64,000 nucleotides of DNA from Altererythrobacter sp. BO-6 (lineage in GTDB: Bacteria; Pseudomonadota; Alphaproteobacteria; Sphingomonadales; Sphingomonadaceae). The translations under genes were made by a program, and so were the position numbers. Of this stretch, positions 1 through 10,730 are shown in pieces (position 1 is the stretch's first letter; each line of letters begins with the position of its first letter). Location: positions 2,170,001 through 2,234,000 of the forward strand of contig NZ_CP049259.1 in NCBI RefSeq assembly GCF_011047315.1. The letters run 5' to 3'. The notes below the pieces were generated by a model. The model was not told the DNA's origin. It searched no databases and saw only the letters and a program-made list of their open reading frames with translations.

Positions 1-553
1 CGCGCGACAAATTGATGAAGGGCATCGCCAGGTGGGCCTGCGGCAGGATCGGGAAGGAAAAATCGCGATCGAGCCGGCCTGACAGCTCGTATTCGACATC
101 GAAAGTGGAATTGCCCAGATAGGTCACCTTCTTCCAGCCGGGGTGCCGCATCAGCTCCTTTGCAATCTGTTCGTTGGCCTCCGGTTCAACCGGATTATAC
201 CCGATCAAGGTGGCGAAATTGGCCGCAGCCTCCAACCCTTTGCGCTGGTTGTACTCGAATTCCCGGCGCTGCCTGGCGATCTCTTCCGCGCTGCAAGGGA
301 TTGTCTCCCAGCTTTCCTCATGACGGCAATCGGCCATGCTGTCATCCCAGACGGCTTCGCTGTCTTCGTTGAGATCGCCGGCAGTGAAGATGATGGTGCC
401 GACATAGCTGTAGGTGAATTGCCCGTCGCGGCGGATATCCAGGCTTGACTTGAACTGCCCGGGGATCAGCAGGCAGCCGGTCAGCGCGAAGCAAAGCAGG
501 GCTGAGAACAGTAAGCGCGGTGCAAAGTGACGGCTGCGATCGAGCATCTTCAT
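1..553 (-). CDS. Putative lipoprotein, cut by the left window edge
   Basis: An open frame starts with ATG at 553 and runs off the left edge, giving 184 codons without a stop. The N-terminus is basic (MKMLDRSRHF) followed by a hydrophobic stretch and the lipobox-like ALTGC, so the mature protein is probably a lipoprotein anchored at about Cys27. The rest is polar, with an RRDGQFTYSYVGTI segment just after the anchor. I do not recognise the family. An AGG-rich stretch lies just upstream of the ATG. The gene is divergent from the histidine kinase at 699. Function unknown. Confidence 0.7.
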   Translation of the reverse strand, partial: MKMLDRSRHFAPRLLFSALLCFALTGCLLIPGQFKSSLDIRRDGQFTYSYVGTIIFTAGDLNEDSEAVWDDSMADCRHEESWETIPCSAEEIARQRREFEYNQRKGLEAAANFATLIGYNPVEPEANEQIAKELMRHPGWKKVTYLGNSTFDVEYELSGRLDRDFSFPILPQAHLAMPFINLSR

Positions 554-698
554 GGCTTGCCTCCGGTACAAACAGGCTTGCTGGTTAAAGGACTGGAGGC
601 GGCGCTGCAGCAATTGCGGTGTACTGGTTAATCGAAGGACTTTCGCAAAGCTTCTCGCGCGGTTAGCTGTGCTCACTTGTCAGGGTCGATGAGATAGC

Positions 699-2387
699 AT
701 GACGTCCACGTCGCTGCCGGCGGCTGCACCGGCCGAGATTTTCGACGAATATCGGGCCGAGATTGGCCAGGCCAAAGTGCGCCTGGCCATGATTGTGGCT
801 GCGTCCTGCTATCTGGCGCTGCGCTGGGCCGGATTTGGCCCCACATTGCTGGATCCCGAGATTGCAATCCATTCGCTCACATATTTCGGGTGCTTTGCAA
901 TTTTTTCCCTGTTGATGTTTGCGGATATCCTGCGCCGTCCCGGCCATTACCCATTGCGGCGGATTGCCTCGATGGTGGGCGATTATGGCTCGCTTGCCTA
1001 CATAATGATCGTGGGCGGGGCGCCGAGCATGCCATTTTACGCGCTGATCCTTTGGGTGACAGTGGGCAACGGGATGCGCTTCGGCCAGCGCTACCTGCTT
1101 ATGGCGACCGCAATGGCGCAGCTGACGCTCGTCGCGCTGCTGGTGTTCAGCACTTACTGGCGCGGCCAGTTCGAACTCATGCTCACCTTTTCGATCACAG
1201 CGCTCGCCCTACCAACCTATGCGCTGGTGCTGTTGCGATATACCGCCCGCGCCCGCGATGCTGCGATGGAAGCGATGCTGGCCAAGAGCCGTTTCCTGGC
1301 CCAGGCGAGCCACGATTTGCGCCAGCCGATCCATGCAATCGGTTATCATATCGAGGCTTTGCGCGGCGGCCAGCTGGACGTTCCGCAGCGGCAGGTGGTG
1401 GACCGCATCGAGCGATCGCTGGGCGGGGTCGCGCGGCTGTTCAAGTCGCTGCTCGATATCTCCAAGCTCGACAGCGGCAATGTCGAGGTGCGCGAAAGCA
1501 CAGTGGCGCTTGGCCCGTTGCTGGCAGAGATCGCGCAACAGGTGGAAGAGCAGCTCGACTGGCACGAGGTCGAATTGCGGGTGGTGCCGACCGGATTATC
1601 CGTGCGCGCCGATCCGACATTGCTGACGACGATGGTGCTCAACCTGCTGACCAACGGCATCAAATACAGCAAGGGCAGCCAGGTCCTGCTGGGCGTGCGG
1701 CGGCGCGGCGCGACAGTTTCGATCGAGGTGCATGACCAGGGTATCGGGATCGATAAGGAGCATTTGCCCAAGATCTTCGAGGAGTTCTACCGCGGCCACG
1801 AAGCCGGCGATCACGATGTCGAAGGGGTCGGCCTGGGCCTGTCGATCGTGCGGCGGCTCGCGATGCATTGCGGCTTCGCGGTCGATCTGCAGTCCGTGCG
1901 GGGCCGGGGTACCACGGCGCGGCTGACCGGCATCCCCATGGCTGCCGCCAAGCGCAGCCCAGCCGTTCGGGAAGCTCAGCGGACCAGCGCTATCGGCCCC
2001 TTGGGCGGCCTTGGCGTTATCCTGATCGAAGATGACGTAGACGTACTGGAAGCCACATACCAATTGCTTGAGCGGTGGGGGTGTGACGTCCAGGCATTCA
2101 GTGCGCCGCCGGAAATCGTTTCCTACGCCGACATCATCATCGCCGATTTCGACCTGGGCGGTGGTGCCACGGGGGTAGAAGTGATCGCAGACATTCGCGC
2201 TCAGTTTGGTTGGCGGGTCCCTGCCTTGATTATCACCGGACACGCCCTGGAGCGGGTGCGCGGCCTGATCGACCAGCAGGATGTGATGGTTCTGCCCAAG
2301 CCGGTGCAGCCGGCCACGCTGCGCTCTGCACTATCCGCGATCAAGCTGGGTCTGTTTGCTAATCCGCGCCAGCCATCAGCTTCTTGA
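699..2387 (+). CDS. Hybrid sensor histidine kinase with C-terminal receiver domain
   Basis: A membrane-bound two-component kinase of 562 residues. The first 180 residues form several hydrophobic helices with no obvious periplasmic sensor domain, so it may sense the membrane or a ligand within it. The HisKA box is ASHDLRQP, with phospho-acceptor His205. The ATPase domain has the N box NLLTNGIKYSKG near 315-326, G1 DQGIGID near 346 and G2 GVGLGLS near 377. A receiver domain fills 437-555, with likely phospho-acceptor Asp483 and conserved Lys534 in LPKPVQP. Such hybrid kinases usually act with a separate LuxR-type regulator; none lies next to it here. The target is unknown. Confidence 0.9.
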   Translation: MTSTSLPAAAPAEIFDEYRAEIGQAKVRLAMIVAASCYLALRWAGFGPTLLDPEIAIHSLTYFGCFAIFSLLMFADILRRPGHYPLRRIASMVGDYGSLAYIMIVGGAPSMPFYALILWVTVGNGMRFGQRYLLMATAMAQLTLVALLVFSTYWRGQFELMLTFSITALALPTYALVLLRYTARARDAAMEAMLAKSRFLAQASHDLRQPIHAIGYHIEALRGGQLDVPQRQVVDRIERSLGGVARLFKSLLDISKLDSGNVEVRESTVALGPLLAEIAQQVEEQLDWHEVELRVVPTGLSVRADPTLLTTMVLNLLTNGIKYSKGSQVLLGVRRRGATVSIEVHDQGIGIDKEHLPKIFEEFYRGHEAGDHDVEGVGLGLSIVRRLAMHCGFAVDLQSVRGRGTTARLTGIPMAAAKRSPAVREAQRTSAIGPLGGLGVILIEDDVDVLEATYQLLERWGCDVQAFSAPPEIVSYADIIIADFDLGGGATGVEVIADIRAQFGWRVPALIITGHALERVRGLIDQQDVMVLPKPVQPATLRSALSAIKLGLFANPRQPSAS

Positions 2388-2640
2388 TCAGGCGGACGAG
2401 CCCGATCGCCAGGGCGGCGCCCAGCATTGCACCGATCAGCGGGAAATAGGCGTGGTTGCGGGTGCTTTCGATCACGAAACCGTCAAAGCCGTCATCGCGG
2501 AGCCGTGAGACCTTGTGCTCCGTCTCAAGGATAACCAAGATCACATAGGCCGCCGTTACGCCGCCGATTGCCAAGCGCAGGCGGCGGTTGGATTTCGGCT
2601 TCGTTTCGGCCATTTCGTCTAGCGGCTGTTCGTCTTGCAT
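2359..2640 (-). CDS. Small membrane protein of unknown function
   Basis: A 93-residue protein. I chose the ATG at 2640 because AAAGGAT lies about 10 bases upstream; longer in-frame starts would run into the neighbouring gene. It has a polar, charged N-terminus (MQDEQPLDEMAETKPKSNRR), then two hydrophobic segments near 23-37 and 64-84, with a charged loop between them. No family recognised. Its 3' end overlaps the convergent histidine kinase by 29 bases. It lies just downstream of the anchored protein at 2681-3553 on the same strand, so the two may be co-transcribed. Confidence 0.65.
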   Translation of the reverse strand: MQDEQPLDEMAETKPKSNRRLRLAIGGVTAAYVILVILETEHKVSRLRDDGFDGFVIESTRNHAYFPLIGAMLGAALAIGLVRLIKKLMAGAD

Positions 2641-2680
2641 CGTCGATGATCCTTTGAGGGTTGGGCAATCGGCCCGGCGG

Positions 2681-3553
2681 CTAGCACTGCGGCAGCTCGG
2701 CATCGCCGGATGCGGTGTCGATCGTGCGGCGATAGCTGCCGCCCTTGCGGGCATAGCGATGCGTCACATTGACTGAGCCTGCGTACTGCACATCGAATGC
2801 CTGGCCCGGCACGACGTTGCGGATTGTCGCGCGATAGAATTCGCGCTCGCCGGTTTCGTCTAACGCGCCGGAATTGTCGTAATAGGCCGGATAAAGCAGC
2901 AATTGGCGCGGCCCGTCCGGCGCCAACTCGGTCAATTCGCCGGTATCGCAGGCGTATCCCTGCCACACCCCGCCGGCCTGCGATGTGATCACGGGGTTGC
3001 GCGCGACATCGTTCCGGATCGACCATTCGGGCGGATTGCTCATGATGCCGCCCAGCACCTCGTCCGGCCAGCTGCGGACCAGTTCGAACCGGGTATCTTG
3101 TGTTTCACGCAGGTAGAAGATGCCAAGCGTGCCGGTGACGACCGGCGAGGCATCGGGATGGGCGCCTGCCATGACCAGCACGGGGCCGAATTCGGTCCAC
3201 ACCAGCCGCCCGTCGCTATAGTCGAACACCACGTCTTCGCTGGCACGAATGCTGGGGCGCCCCGCTCCGAACACCGCCTCCATTGCCAGCGCCAGCTGCT
3301 GTGCGTCGCCCAGGTCACGGATCGCACCGGCGGCGACATCCTGATCGTTTGCCGCAGGCTCGGCCTTTGCGCCGACGCCAGCGGGTGCCAAGCCGTCATC
3401 CACCGCAGTGGCCGATACCATATCCCGCGCGATCCACCACCCGGCCGCGGCTGCCAGCAGGACTGCGCCAAGGATCAGAGCGATCCACCAGCCCCGCCCC
3501 GAGCGATTGCTCCCGTCCGGCAGCGGGGAATGCTGGTTGTTGCGCTGGTTCAT
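2681..3553 (-). CDS. Membrane-anchored hypothetical protein
   Basis: About 290 residues from the ATG at 3553; an alternative in-frame start lies 33 bases upstream. It has a short cytoplasmic tail, one strong transmembrane helix (WWIALILGAVLLAAAAGWWI) near 22-41, and then a long soluble region likely to be periplasmic. The C-terminal part has aromatic-rich beta-like segments and ends in cysteine (ELPQC). No catalytic motif or known family was recognised. It is divergent from the lipoprotein gene at 3662 and upstream of the small membrane protein at 2359-2640. Confidence 0.7.
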   Translation of the reverse strand: MNQRNNQHSPLPDGSNRSGRGWWIALILGAVLLAAAAGWWIARDMVSATAVDDGLAPAGVGAKAEPAANDQDVAAGAIRDLGDAQQLALAMEAVFGAGRPSIRASEDVVFDYSDGRLVWTEFGPVLVMAGAHPDASPVVTGTLGIFYLRETQDTRFELVRSWPDEVLGGIMSNPPEWSIRNDVARNPVITSQAGGVWQGYACDTGELTELAPDGPRQLLLYPAYYDNSGALDETGEREFYRATIRNVVPGQAFDVQYAGSVNVTHRYARKGGSYRRTIDTASGDAELPQC

Positions 3554-3661
3554 TCCCGCGTGGTGGATAATCCGCGGCGGCTGCACAATTGCTAATCTGC
3601 ACTAGTACCAGCCGGGGCGCGCCAGCCGCGCCATGTGCAGCTAGCTTCGCGGGCTAGGAGA

Positions 3662-4072
3662 ATGGGCTTGGCACAGTGGAGATCGGCCGGATTGTTGCTG
3701 GCGTGCGGCGCGCTGGCCGCTTGCGCAGGCGGACCGCGTTTCGAAAGCGCCGAGGCGAAGGGAATGCCGTTCGATCGCGGCATTGCCGAAATACCCGAAG
3801 CCTATCGTGGCTTGTGGGCCGACAAGCCCGAGAGCTGCGGGGTCACCCGCGATTTCGGGCGACAGGCGCACATCGCCGCCTCCGCGATTGGCGAGGCGCG
3901 GGTGACCGAGGTGTGGGGCTATAGCGACCATCCCGCGGTGATCGTGTGGGTCGATTTTGACGAGCCGCGCCCGATCCAGGTGTTTCTCGACCTCTCGCTC
4001 GACGGGCAATATCTCTCGATCGCGCGCAGCCAGAAAAATCCGGAGATCATGGTGCGTTGCCCCGCCGGTTGA
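3662..4072 (+). CDS. Small putative lipoprotein
   Basis: About 136 residues. The N-terminus is a lipoprotein signal: MGLAQWRSAGLLLACGALAAC, with Cys in the lipobox LAAC. The start is ambiguous. ATG at 3662 lies very close to a TAGGAG ribosome site, and an in-frame TTG at 3668 would have better spacing. The mature part contains two further cysteines (ESCGV and VRCPAG), which could form a disulfide. No family recognised. The gene stands alone between a divergent gene and the autotransporter. Confidence 0.7.
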   Translation: MGLAQWRSAGLLLACGALAACAGGPRFESAEAKGMPFDRGIAEIPEAYRGLWADKPESCGVTRDFGRQAHIAASAIGEARVTEVWGYSDHPAVIVWVDFDEPRPIQVFLDLSLDGQYLSIARSQKNPEIMVRCPAG

Positions 4073-4214
4073 CCGGACATACGGGGCAGACGCCGACAAA
4101 GATGTAGCAGTACACCGGATCGATAGCGCTCAACCTCGGCGCGCCCCTATCATCAGGAAATGTCCGTATTTTTGCGCGCGGTTTATCGCGCCCGGGCATC
4201 CTGGGGGGAATGCG

Positions 4215-7200
4215 ATGTTGCGGCAATCAGCTTTGATGGTGTCGGTCCGGGCCTTGTTGGCCCTGTTCGCGATCCTGCTGGGCCAGCTTGTATTCTCCGC
4301 CCCGGCGATGGCGCAACATACGTCGCTCGCTTGTCCTGTCCAGACCGCCAGCGTCCAGCGCGGCGGGTCAGTCGAAATCGACATCACCGACTGTGACGAT
4401 TACAATTTCGGTTACGGTTTCGGCGTCCCTCTAACCAGGAACGGGCCTAACTCGGGCGATGTACTGGTTCGCCAGGCCTTCGTTCCACCAAGCACGGCAC
4501 AATCGTTCCTGCGTTATACCCACAATGGCGATTCAGCCACTTCGGATGTGTTTGAATTCGAGGACCTCGACAATAGGTGGGTGCAGGTTCGGGTGACCAT
4601 CACTGCACCCCCCGTCAGCCGTAACAATCACGCCGACTGCGATGCCCACGATCAAAGCGGGCGCGAGCTTTTCTCAAACGCTCTCGTCAACTGGCGGAAC
4701 GGGCCCTTACACCTACAGCATTTCCGACGGCGAACTGCCAACCGGCTTGTCCCTTAGTTCCTCGGGTACGATTTCTGGCATCCCGACGATCAGAGGTAGC
4801 TACTACTTCACGGTCCGATCGCGTGATGCATCCGGGAGTGAGGGCTTCAAAGGTTATTCCGGTGTCATCGCGACACCAACGATCAGCGTTTCTCCGAACA
4901 CCATCAATCTGGTGCAAGGAGTCTCGAACTCGCTGCAACTGGTGGCGAGCGGCGGGGTTGCGCCGTATGATTTCATTTATGAAAGCGTTTACCCCTTCCC
5001 GGCCGGGATCACGCTATCCCCGACCGGGCTAATTTCAGGAACGCCAACCACTGCGGGTACGATCAACACTCAATTTGTAATTCGCGATGCCAGTGCAGTT
5101 CCTGGGCAGCCAGGAAACCGATATTTGCAGTTCATCCCGTTGACGTTCAACGTCGCTAGTCAAACTGTGGTATCGATTACGGCTACCCCCGCGACTTTGA
5201 CCGAAGATGGTGCGGCAAACGCAGTGTTTACCGTTTCGCGCGGATCGGCCTTGCCGAACGCGACAACCGTGAACATCGGGACATTCGGCACGGCCACATC
5301 CGGAACCGACTACACCGGCGGTGTGACAAGCGTCACCATCCCGGCCAATGCCACAAGCGCCAACATCACGATCAATCCGACCGCCGATACCACGGTCGAG
5401 CCGGACGAAACGGTCACCCTGTCGATTGCGGCGGGGACCGGATACACCATCGGAACTCCCTCAAACGCCACGACGACAATCCTGAATGACGACGTGCCGA
5501 GCGCGTCGATCGCGGTGTCGCCTGCTTCGGTGGCGGAGGATGGCGCGGCCAACCTGGTCTATACCGTTACGCTCAACAGCGCGCCCAACGCTCCCGTTTC
5601 GATCAACTACACGGTCGGCGGTACGGCCACCAATGGCACGGACTATGCGACGATCACCTCGCCGCTGGTCATCAACACCGGCAACACCACTGGCACGATC
5701 ACGGTCAATCCGACCGCGGACGCTACCATTGAAGCGGACGAAACCGTTGTCCTGACTCTGGCGGCGGGCACTGGCTACTCGGTCGGAGCGCCCAATGCGG
5801 CGACCGGCACGATACTCAATGACGACGTCGCCAACCTCACTATCAACGATGTCACCATCAGCGAAGGCAACAGCGGCACCACCAACGCCACTTTCACTGT
5901 CAGCCTTTCCGCACCCGCACCGGCAGGGGGCGTCAGTTTTGACATCGCCACCGCCAATGGCACCGCAACGGCCGGGGTGGACTATGTCGCGCAAAGCCTG
6001 ACCGGGCAGACGATTGCCGCGGGATCGAGCACCTACACCTTCACTGTGCAGATCAACGGCGATTCGCTCAACGAGGCGTCCGAGACCTTCTTCGTCAACG
6101 TCACCAATGTCACCAATGCGACCGTGGTCGACGCGCAAGGTGTGGGCACGATCACCAATGACGATCCGCTGCCAAGCCTTTCGATCAACGATGTCACCGT
6201 GGCTGAAGGTAACGCAGGCACCGTCAACGCGGTGTTCACCGTTACTTTGAGCGCGGCCAGCGGGCAGACCGTCACGGTCAATTATGCGACGGCCGATGGC
6301 ACGGCAACGCAGCCGGGCGACTATACGGCCGCCAATGGAACCGTAACCTTCGCTCCCGGCCAGACGGTGCGGACGCTGGGCGTTCCCGTGGTCGGCGAAA
6401 ACCTGCCCGAAGCCAACGAAACCTTCCTCGTGAACCTCAGCGGCGCGACCAATGCCACCATTGCCGACAACCAGGGCGTCGGGACGATCACCAATGACGA
6501 TGTGCCGGTCACCGTTTCGCCCGGCTCACTGACCGGCGGCACCGTGGGCGTGGCCTACAGCCAGTCCGTGACCGCCTCGGGCGGGACCGGGCCGTACACT
6601 TATGTCACGTCGGCAGGCGCGCTGCCGGCCGGGCTGACGCTGTCCTCAGGTGGGGTGCTGTCGGGTATACCGACAGCTGGAGGAAGCTTCACCTTTACCA
6701 TTACCGCAACCGACAGCAGCGCCTTCCCCGGTCCTTATAGCGGCAGCCAGGCTTACATCCTCACCATTGCTGCGCCAGCGATTGCGCTGCCTGCCACCAC
6801 TTTGTCAGCCGGAACCCTGAGCGCAGCCTATTCGGATGCGATTTCGCCGGCATCGGGGGGCACTTCACCGTTCACCTATGCTGTTTCCGCAGGTGCCTTG
6901 CCCGGTGGTCTCACGCTTAATGCCTCGACAGGGGCAATCACCGGCACTCCTGGCGCGCTTGGCACATTCAACTTCAGCGTGACGGCAACCGACAGCAGCA
7001 CCGGCACCGGACCTTTCACCGCAACACAAAGCTATGCGATCACGATCAATGACGTCGCACCGGTCGCAGGTGCATCGTCGCTCTCGGTCGCCTATGGCGC
7101 GGGTGCGACCAACGTCCCGCTCAGCCTGTCTGGTGGCCCTGCGGTCAGCCTGGCGCTGGCGACCTTGCCCGCCCATGGCACTGCCACGGTCAGCGGCACG

Positions 7201-10200
7201 ACCATCTCCTACCAGCCGAACGCCGGATATTCCGGGCCTGACAGCTTTACCTACACCGCCACCAACAGCGGCGGCACTTCAGCACCCGCGACCGTATCGG
7301 TGACGGTCGCCGATCCGTCGATCGCAATCGTTGCCTCGGGCAGCCTCTCGACCGCGGTCGGGGCATCCTACAGCCAGACCTTCACTTTCAGCGGCGGCGC
7401 AACACCGTTCGGATCCTATCAGGTCACGGGGCTTCCCGCGGGCCTGGCGATCACCGGCAACAGTGCGACTTCGGTGACGGTTTCGGGCACGCCCACTCAG
7501 GCCGGCAGCTTTACGCTTGGCGTATCCGGCACGGATTCCAGCACCGGTAACGGCCCCTTCACCTTCTCCGACAATTTCACCCTCAACGTGGCCGCGCCAA
7601 CCCTCACGCTGGCGCCGGGTTCGACCGGTTTCACCACCCCCTATGCCTTGGCCTACAGCCAGAGCTTTGTGGCCAGCGGCGGAACGGGTAGCTTCAGCTA
7701 TGCCGTGACGGGTGCGCTCCCTCCGGGAATGAGCTTCAGCGGTAACGCGATCACCGGGACCGGCAATGTGCCGGGAACCTATGCCTTCAGCGTTACCGCG
7801 ACCGATACCGGTGCGACCGGCGCGGGCGCACCCTTCAGCGTGACCGAAAACTACACGATCGAGGTCCAGCCTGCGAATATCGTGGTGGGGCCGGCCAGCC
7901 TGCCCGATCCGCTGCTGGGCAGCAGCTACAGCCAGATGATCACCGCGTCGGGCGGAGCGATATCCTTGGACTACGCAGTCACGGCGGGTCGCCTGCCTGA
8001 CGGAATCCAGCTGATCGGGGAAACGATTGCCGGCGTTTCGTTCGAAGTGGGCACGTTCAACTTCACCATCACGGTGACCGATGGCAATGGCCAGAGCGGC
8101 AGCCGCGCCTACAGCATCACCATTGCCCCGCCGACCTATGCCATCGCGCCTACCTCCGGCACGCTCTCTGCGACCTATAACACGCCCTTCAGCCAGGCCT
8201 TCACCGCCAGTGGCGGCAGCGGTACCTTCCTCTACACGATGGGCGGCGCGTTGCCGACTGGTCTGACTTTCAGCAACGGCACGATCTCGGGCACGCCGAT
8301 CGCGCCGGGCAGTTATGCCATCACCGTCACGGCGACCGACCAGACGGTCACCGGTGTTGGCGCTCCCTTCAGCGTGACCGGTACCTACACGATCGACGTG
8401 CCCGGTCCGGTGATTGCGATCACGCCCGCTGCGCTGCCAAACGGGCAGGTCGGGGCTGCCTATACGCAAGCCTTGAGCGCCAGCGGCGGGGCCGGGACGC
8501 ACACTGTCGCGATCACTGCTGGCACGCTGCCCGCTGGCCTGTCGTTCGCCAATGGGGCGATCACCGGCACGCCGACGCAGGCCGGGACTTTCAACCTCAC
8601 GCTGACCGGGACCGACGCCAATGGGCAAACCGCTTCGCAGGCCTATTCGCTCACCATCGCCGCGCCGAACCTGGCACTGACGCCGGGGGCAGGAGCGCTG
8701 ACCGTGACCTATGCTGCGCCGTTCAGCCAGGCATTCACAGCCAGCGGCGGCACGGGCAGCTACAGCTATGCGCTCAGCGGAACGCTTCCGGCGGGAATGA
8801 CGTTCAGCAATGGCACGCTGTCGGGCACGCCGACTGTTTCGGGCAGCTTCCCGATCACCGTCACCGCAACCGATACTGTGGCGACTGGCGGTGCAGCGCC
8901 ATTCTCGATCGCGCAGAACTACACGATCGCCATCGCCACGCCGACGATCGCGCTTGCGCAAACCGCCTTGCCTGTCGCGACCGCTGGCGCGCCCTATTCG
9001 GCGACCCTTTCGGCCAGCGGGGCGGTGGCGCCCTATCGCTATCGCCTGCAAAGCGGCACTTTGCCGACCGGGCTGACATTGTCGCAAGTCGGGGTGATTT
9101 CCGGAACGCCAACTGCCGCAGGGAGCTTTGCGCTGGTCATCGAAGTCACCGATGCCAACGGCCAGATCGGAACCGCGCCGGTCACGCTGACTGTCGGTAA
9201 TGCCACGATCACCGTCACCCCCACCCAGTTGCCGGGCGCCATCCGCGGGATCGCCTACAGCCAGCAGTTGACTGCGGCGGGCGGGGTTGCGCCTTACAGC
9301 TTCGCTGTGACCTCCGGCAGCCTGCCCGCTGGCCTCACGCTCAGCGCGCAAGGGCTGCTCAGCGGTACTGCCACGACCGATACCGGCACCAGTTTCACGG
9401 TGACTGTGACCGACAGCACTGGCGGCACGCGGTCGACCGTGGCGGTGAACTATACGCTGTCAGTGGCGGCGCGGCCCAACCCGGCCAATGACGAGGAAGT
9501 CCGCGGCCTGGCGCAGGCGCAGGTCACCACGGCCCGCCGTTTTGCCGATAGCCAGGTCCGCAACTTCGGGCGTCGTCTCGAAGGGATCCGGCGCGGCGGC
9601 GGTTCGGGCGGTTTCCGCAACTCGATCAACCTCTCGGCCCCCGATTCATGCCTCGAAGCCGGCTATGGCTGGCTTGAGGGGCAGTGCGATGCGTTTGCTG
9701 GCGAGCTCGCCGGGTTCGGGCGTGAACAGTCGGGCAAGGGCTATCTCGCTCGCAAGCAAGGCTTCGATGCCGCCGCCTTCGGATTTGGCGGTGGCGCCAT
9801 CGGAGGCGAGCAAGCGAGCACCGACCAGCCACGTCAGGCCGCTACCGGCAACGGATCGGACAGCGCCAGCCCGTTCACGCTGTGGGCGGCCGGTACGGTT
9901 CGGTATGGTGACCGCGACGGCGAAGCCGGCTTGGCCTCGCAGGAATTCGAAACCGAAGGCCTGACGATCGGCGCCGACTATCGCTTCAGCCCCGCGTTCA
10001 CGGCCGGGCTCGGGCTTGGCCTGGCCCGCGATACCACAGATGTGGGTGAAAATGGCTCGGAGAGCCGCGGCGATGCGACGGCCCTGGCGATCTATGGCAG
10101 TCACTTGCTCGGCGGCGGGTTCTTCATCGACTGGCTGGCCGGTTACCAGTGGCTCGATTTCGACCTGCAGCGCTATGTCGGGCTGACGGGCGAGCTGATC

Positions 10201-10704
10201 CGCTCTTCCCGCAGCGGCCACCAGTGGTTCGGGGCGGTATCGGCCGGGGCCGACATCGAAGCGGGTGACTTGCGCTTGACGCCCTATGCCCGGATCGATG
10301 CCCAGCGCGGGCAGCTGGATGGCTATGTCGAAGAAAGCGGATCGGTGTTCGACCTGCAGTTCCTTGACCAGGACATTGCGTTTACCGCGATCAGCCTGGG
10401 CGCGAGCGCCGATTATCGCATCAAGTCTGGCGACGTGCTGTTCCTGCCGCGGCTGCGGTTCGAATTCCAGCGCGACATCGCCCGCGAGGGCGAGGCGCTG
10501 GTCGGCTATTTCGATGGTGGGAACGGCGGGATCTTCAACCCGATCGCCTTCAACGGATATTCGCGCAGCCGCCTGCTGATGGGGGCGGGGACGGAGATCC
10601 AGATCGGTGCCCTGACGTCGCTCGACCTCGAATACAACAATCGCCGCAACAGCGGGGCGGGCAGCGACAACGGGATCGAGATCGGCATTTCGCAGAAGTT
10701 CTAG
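4215..10704 (+). CDS. Giant autotransporter with putative-Ig and Calx-beta repeats; frameshifted near the 5' end
   Basis: A surface or secreted type V protein of about 2162 residues once a frameshift is corrected. ATG at 4215 starts a signal peptide (ALLALFAILLGQLVFSAPAMA) and about 120 residues. At the C6 run 4608-4613 the frame changes; dropping one C continues smoothly as APPSAVTITP into the long frame that is open from about 4620 to 10704. Then come two He_PIG-type repeats, four Calx-beta domains (about nt 5170-6510, motifs such as EDGAAN and TNDD), and about ten more He_PIG repeats (YSQ-ASGGTGPY-LPAGL-SGTP pattern) with one Big/Ig_7-like unit. A helical linker near 9480-9600 precedes a C-terminal autotransporter beta-barrel (about 9870-10704) ending in Phe. 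Likely role: adhesion or surface layer. Ligand unknown. Confidence 0.85.
4608..4613 (+). other. C6 homopolymer at the autotransporter frameshift
   Basis: Six consecutive C bases separate the signal-peptide frame from the passenger frame. With five C the two frames join in phase. The run lies about 395 bases into the gene, so length change here would switch surface expression on or off. It is equally a classic site for a homopolymer sequencing error. Confidence 0.7.
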
Positions 10705-10730
10705 CGCCGGACGCGAAGGGAAGGCGCTAG
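10701..10730. terminator. Hairpin between convergent genes
   Basis: Inverted repeat CTAGCGCC / GGCGCTAG with a 14-base loop, overlapping the autotransporter stop codon and the SulP stop codon. There is no T-run, so it may act as a weak bidirectional terminator or transcript-end hairpin. Confidence 0.5.

Noticed and set aside
160..372. Short plus-strand open frames over the left edge (about 70-100 codons).
   Set aside because: They are shadows of the minus-strand lipoprotein gene, which has a clear start and signal peptide.
7279..9351. A 690-codon minus-strand open frame under the autotransporter.
   Set aside because: Low-complexity Arg/Gly-rich product from the antisense of a repetitive high-GC gene; no family motif and no ribosome site of note.
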